A stretch of 6,126 nucleotides of DNA from NCBI GenBank assembly GCA_900540175.1, contig UQFG01000028.1:1-6126 (forward strand), given 5' to 3'. This DNA comes from an uncultured Mollicutes bacterium (lineage in GTDB: Bacteria; Bacillota_I; Bacilli_A; Acholeplasmatales; Anaeroplasmataceae). The position numbers were made by a program, and so were the translations under genes. The notes under the pieces are model-generated. The model did not search any database, was not told where the DNA came from, and worked only from the letters and a program-made list of their open reading frames with translations. This document shows positions 6,019 to 6,126 of the stretch, one piece after another (the first letter of the stretch is position 1; each line of letters starts with the position of its first letter).

Positions 6019-6126
6019 ATGACAAAGGAACTCTCTGTCTGTAGGATTACAATAGATGTGTTACAAGTGAATATAAAAAAAGCGGAGATAGCCTCATTAT
6101 GTGTTATATTTAAATCCCCAAACCAA
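6019..6126 (+). other. Unassigned upstream stretch with a possible partial plus-strand reading frame
   Basis: From the ATG at 6019 a frame of 36 codons runs open to the window edge, with AAAGG (6008-6012) 6 bases before the ATG. The peptide starts MTKELSVCRITIDV and is not recognised. It would be divergent from walJ and overlap its promoter region, and no plus-strand promoter is evident. A minus-strand frame without a visible start is also open here until a TGA at 5988-5990, with an implausible composition (many F, I and T). A weak minus-strand hairpin, GGGGAT with ATCTCC around 24 bases, ends in GCTTTTTTT (about 6077-6120) and could be the terminator of a gene to the right. None of these is secure. 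Confidence 0.2.

Noticed and set aside
6077..6120. tRNA or other structured RNA at the right edge
   Set aside because: No cloverleaf arms or T-loop sequence could be built; only a weak 6-bp stem with a long loop before a T run is seen.

Overview
The window comes from a low- to mid-G+C bacterium, most likely a member of the Bacillota (Firmicutes). The evidence is a WalJ-type metallo-hydrolase next to rlmH, strong purine-rich ribosome binding sites, a CcpA-like cre site, and AT-rich spacers with extended -10 promoters. TGA acts as a stop codon (end of walJ), so this is the standard bacterial code and not the Mycoplasma code. I cannot fix the genus; Erysipelotrichia or a relative is a guess.

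All five convincing genes lie on the minus strand, so transcription runs from right to left. At the right, a 174-bp region (5953-6126) holds the walJ promoter and an unassigned AT-rich stretch. Next come two housekeeping genes, walJ (5125-5952) and rlmH (4649-5128), which overlap by an ATGA and end at a clean intrinsic terminator (4593-4628). A compact 152-bp control region (4497-4648) separates them from the second unit.

The second unit is a catabolic operon, uxaB (3039-4496), uxaA (1538-3016), uxaC (100-1512), with gaps of 22 and 25 bp and a terminator just after uxaC (56-85). Its promoter (4549-4577) has a 17-bp spacer and an extended -10. A full-consensus cre site and two overlapping palindromes sit on the predicted transcription start. 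At the far left edge another good promoter (15-42) points out of the window.

The three Uxa enzymes convert D-galacturonate to 2-keto-3-deoxygluconate: UxaC isomerises galacturonate to tagaturonate, UxaB reduces it to altronate, and UxaA dehydrates altronate to KDG. Uptake, KDG kinase, KDPG aldolase and a dedicated regulator are not in this window. I found no novel system. The points most worth a second look are the uxa control region, the start codon of uxaB, and the rlmH 3' end, which closely resembles the staphylococcal SCC integration core.
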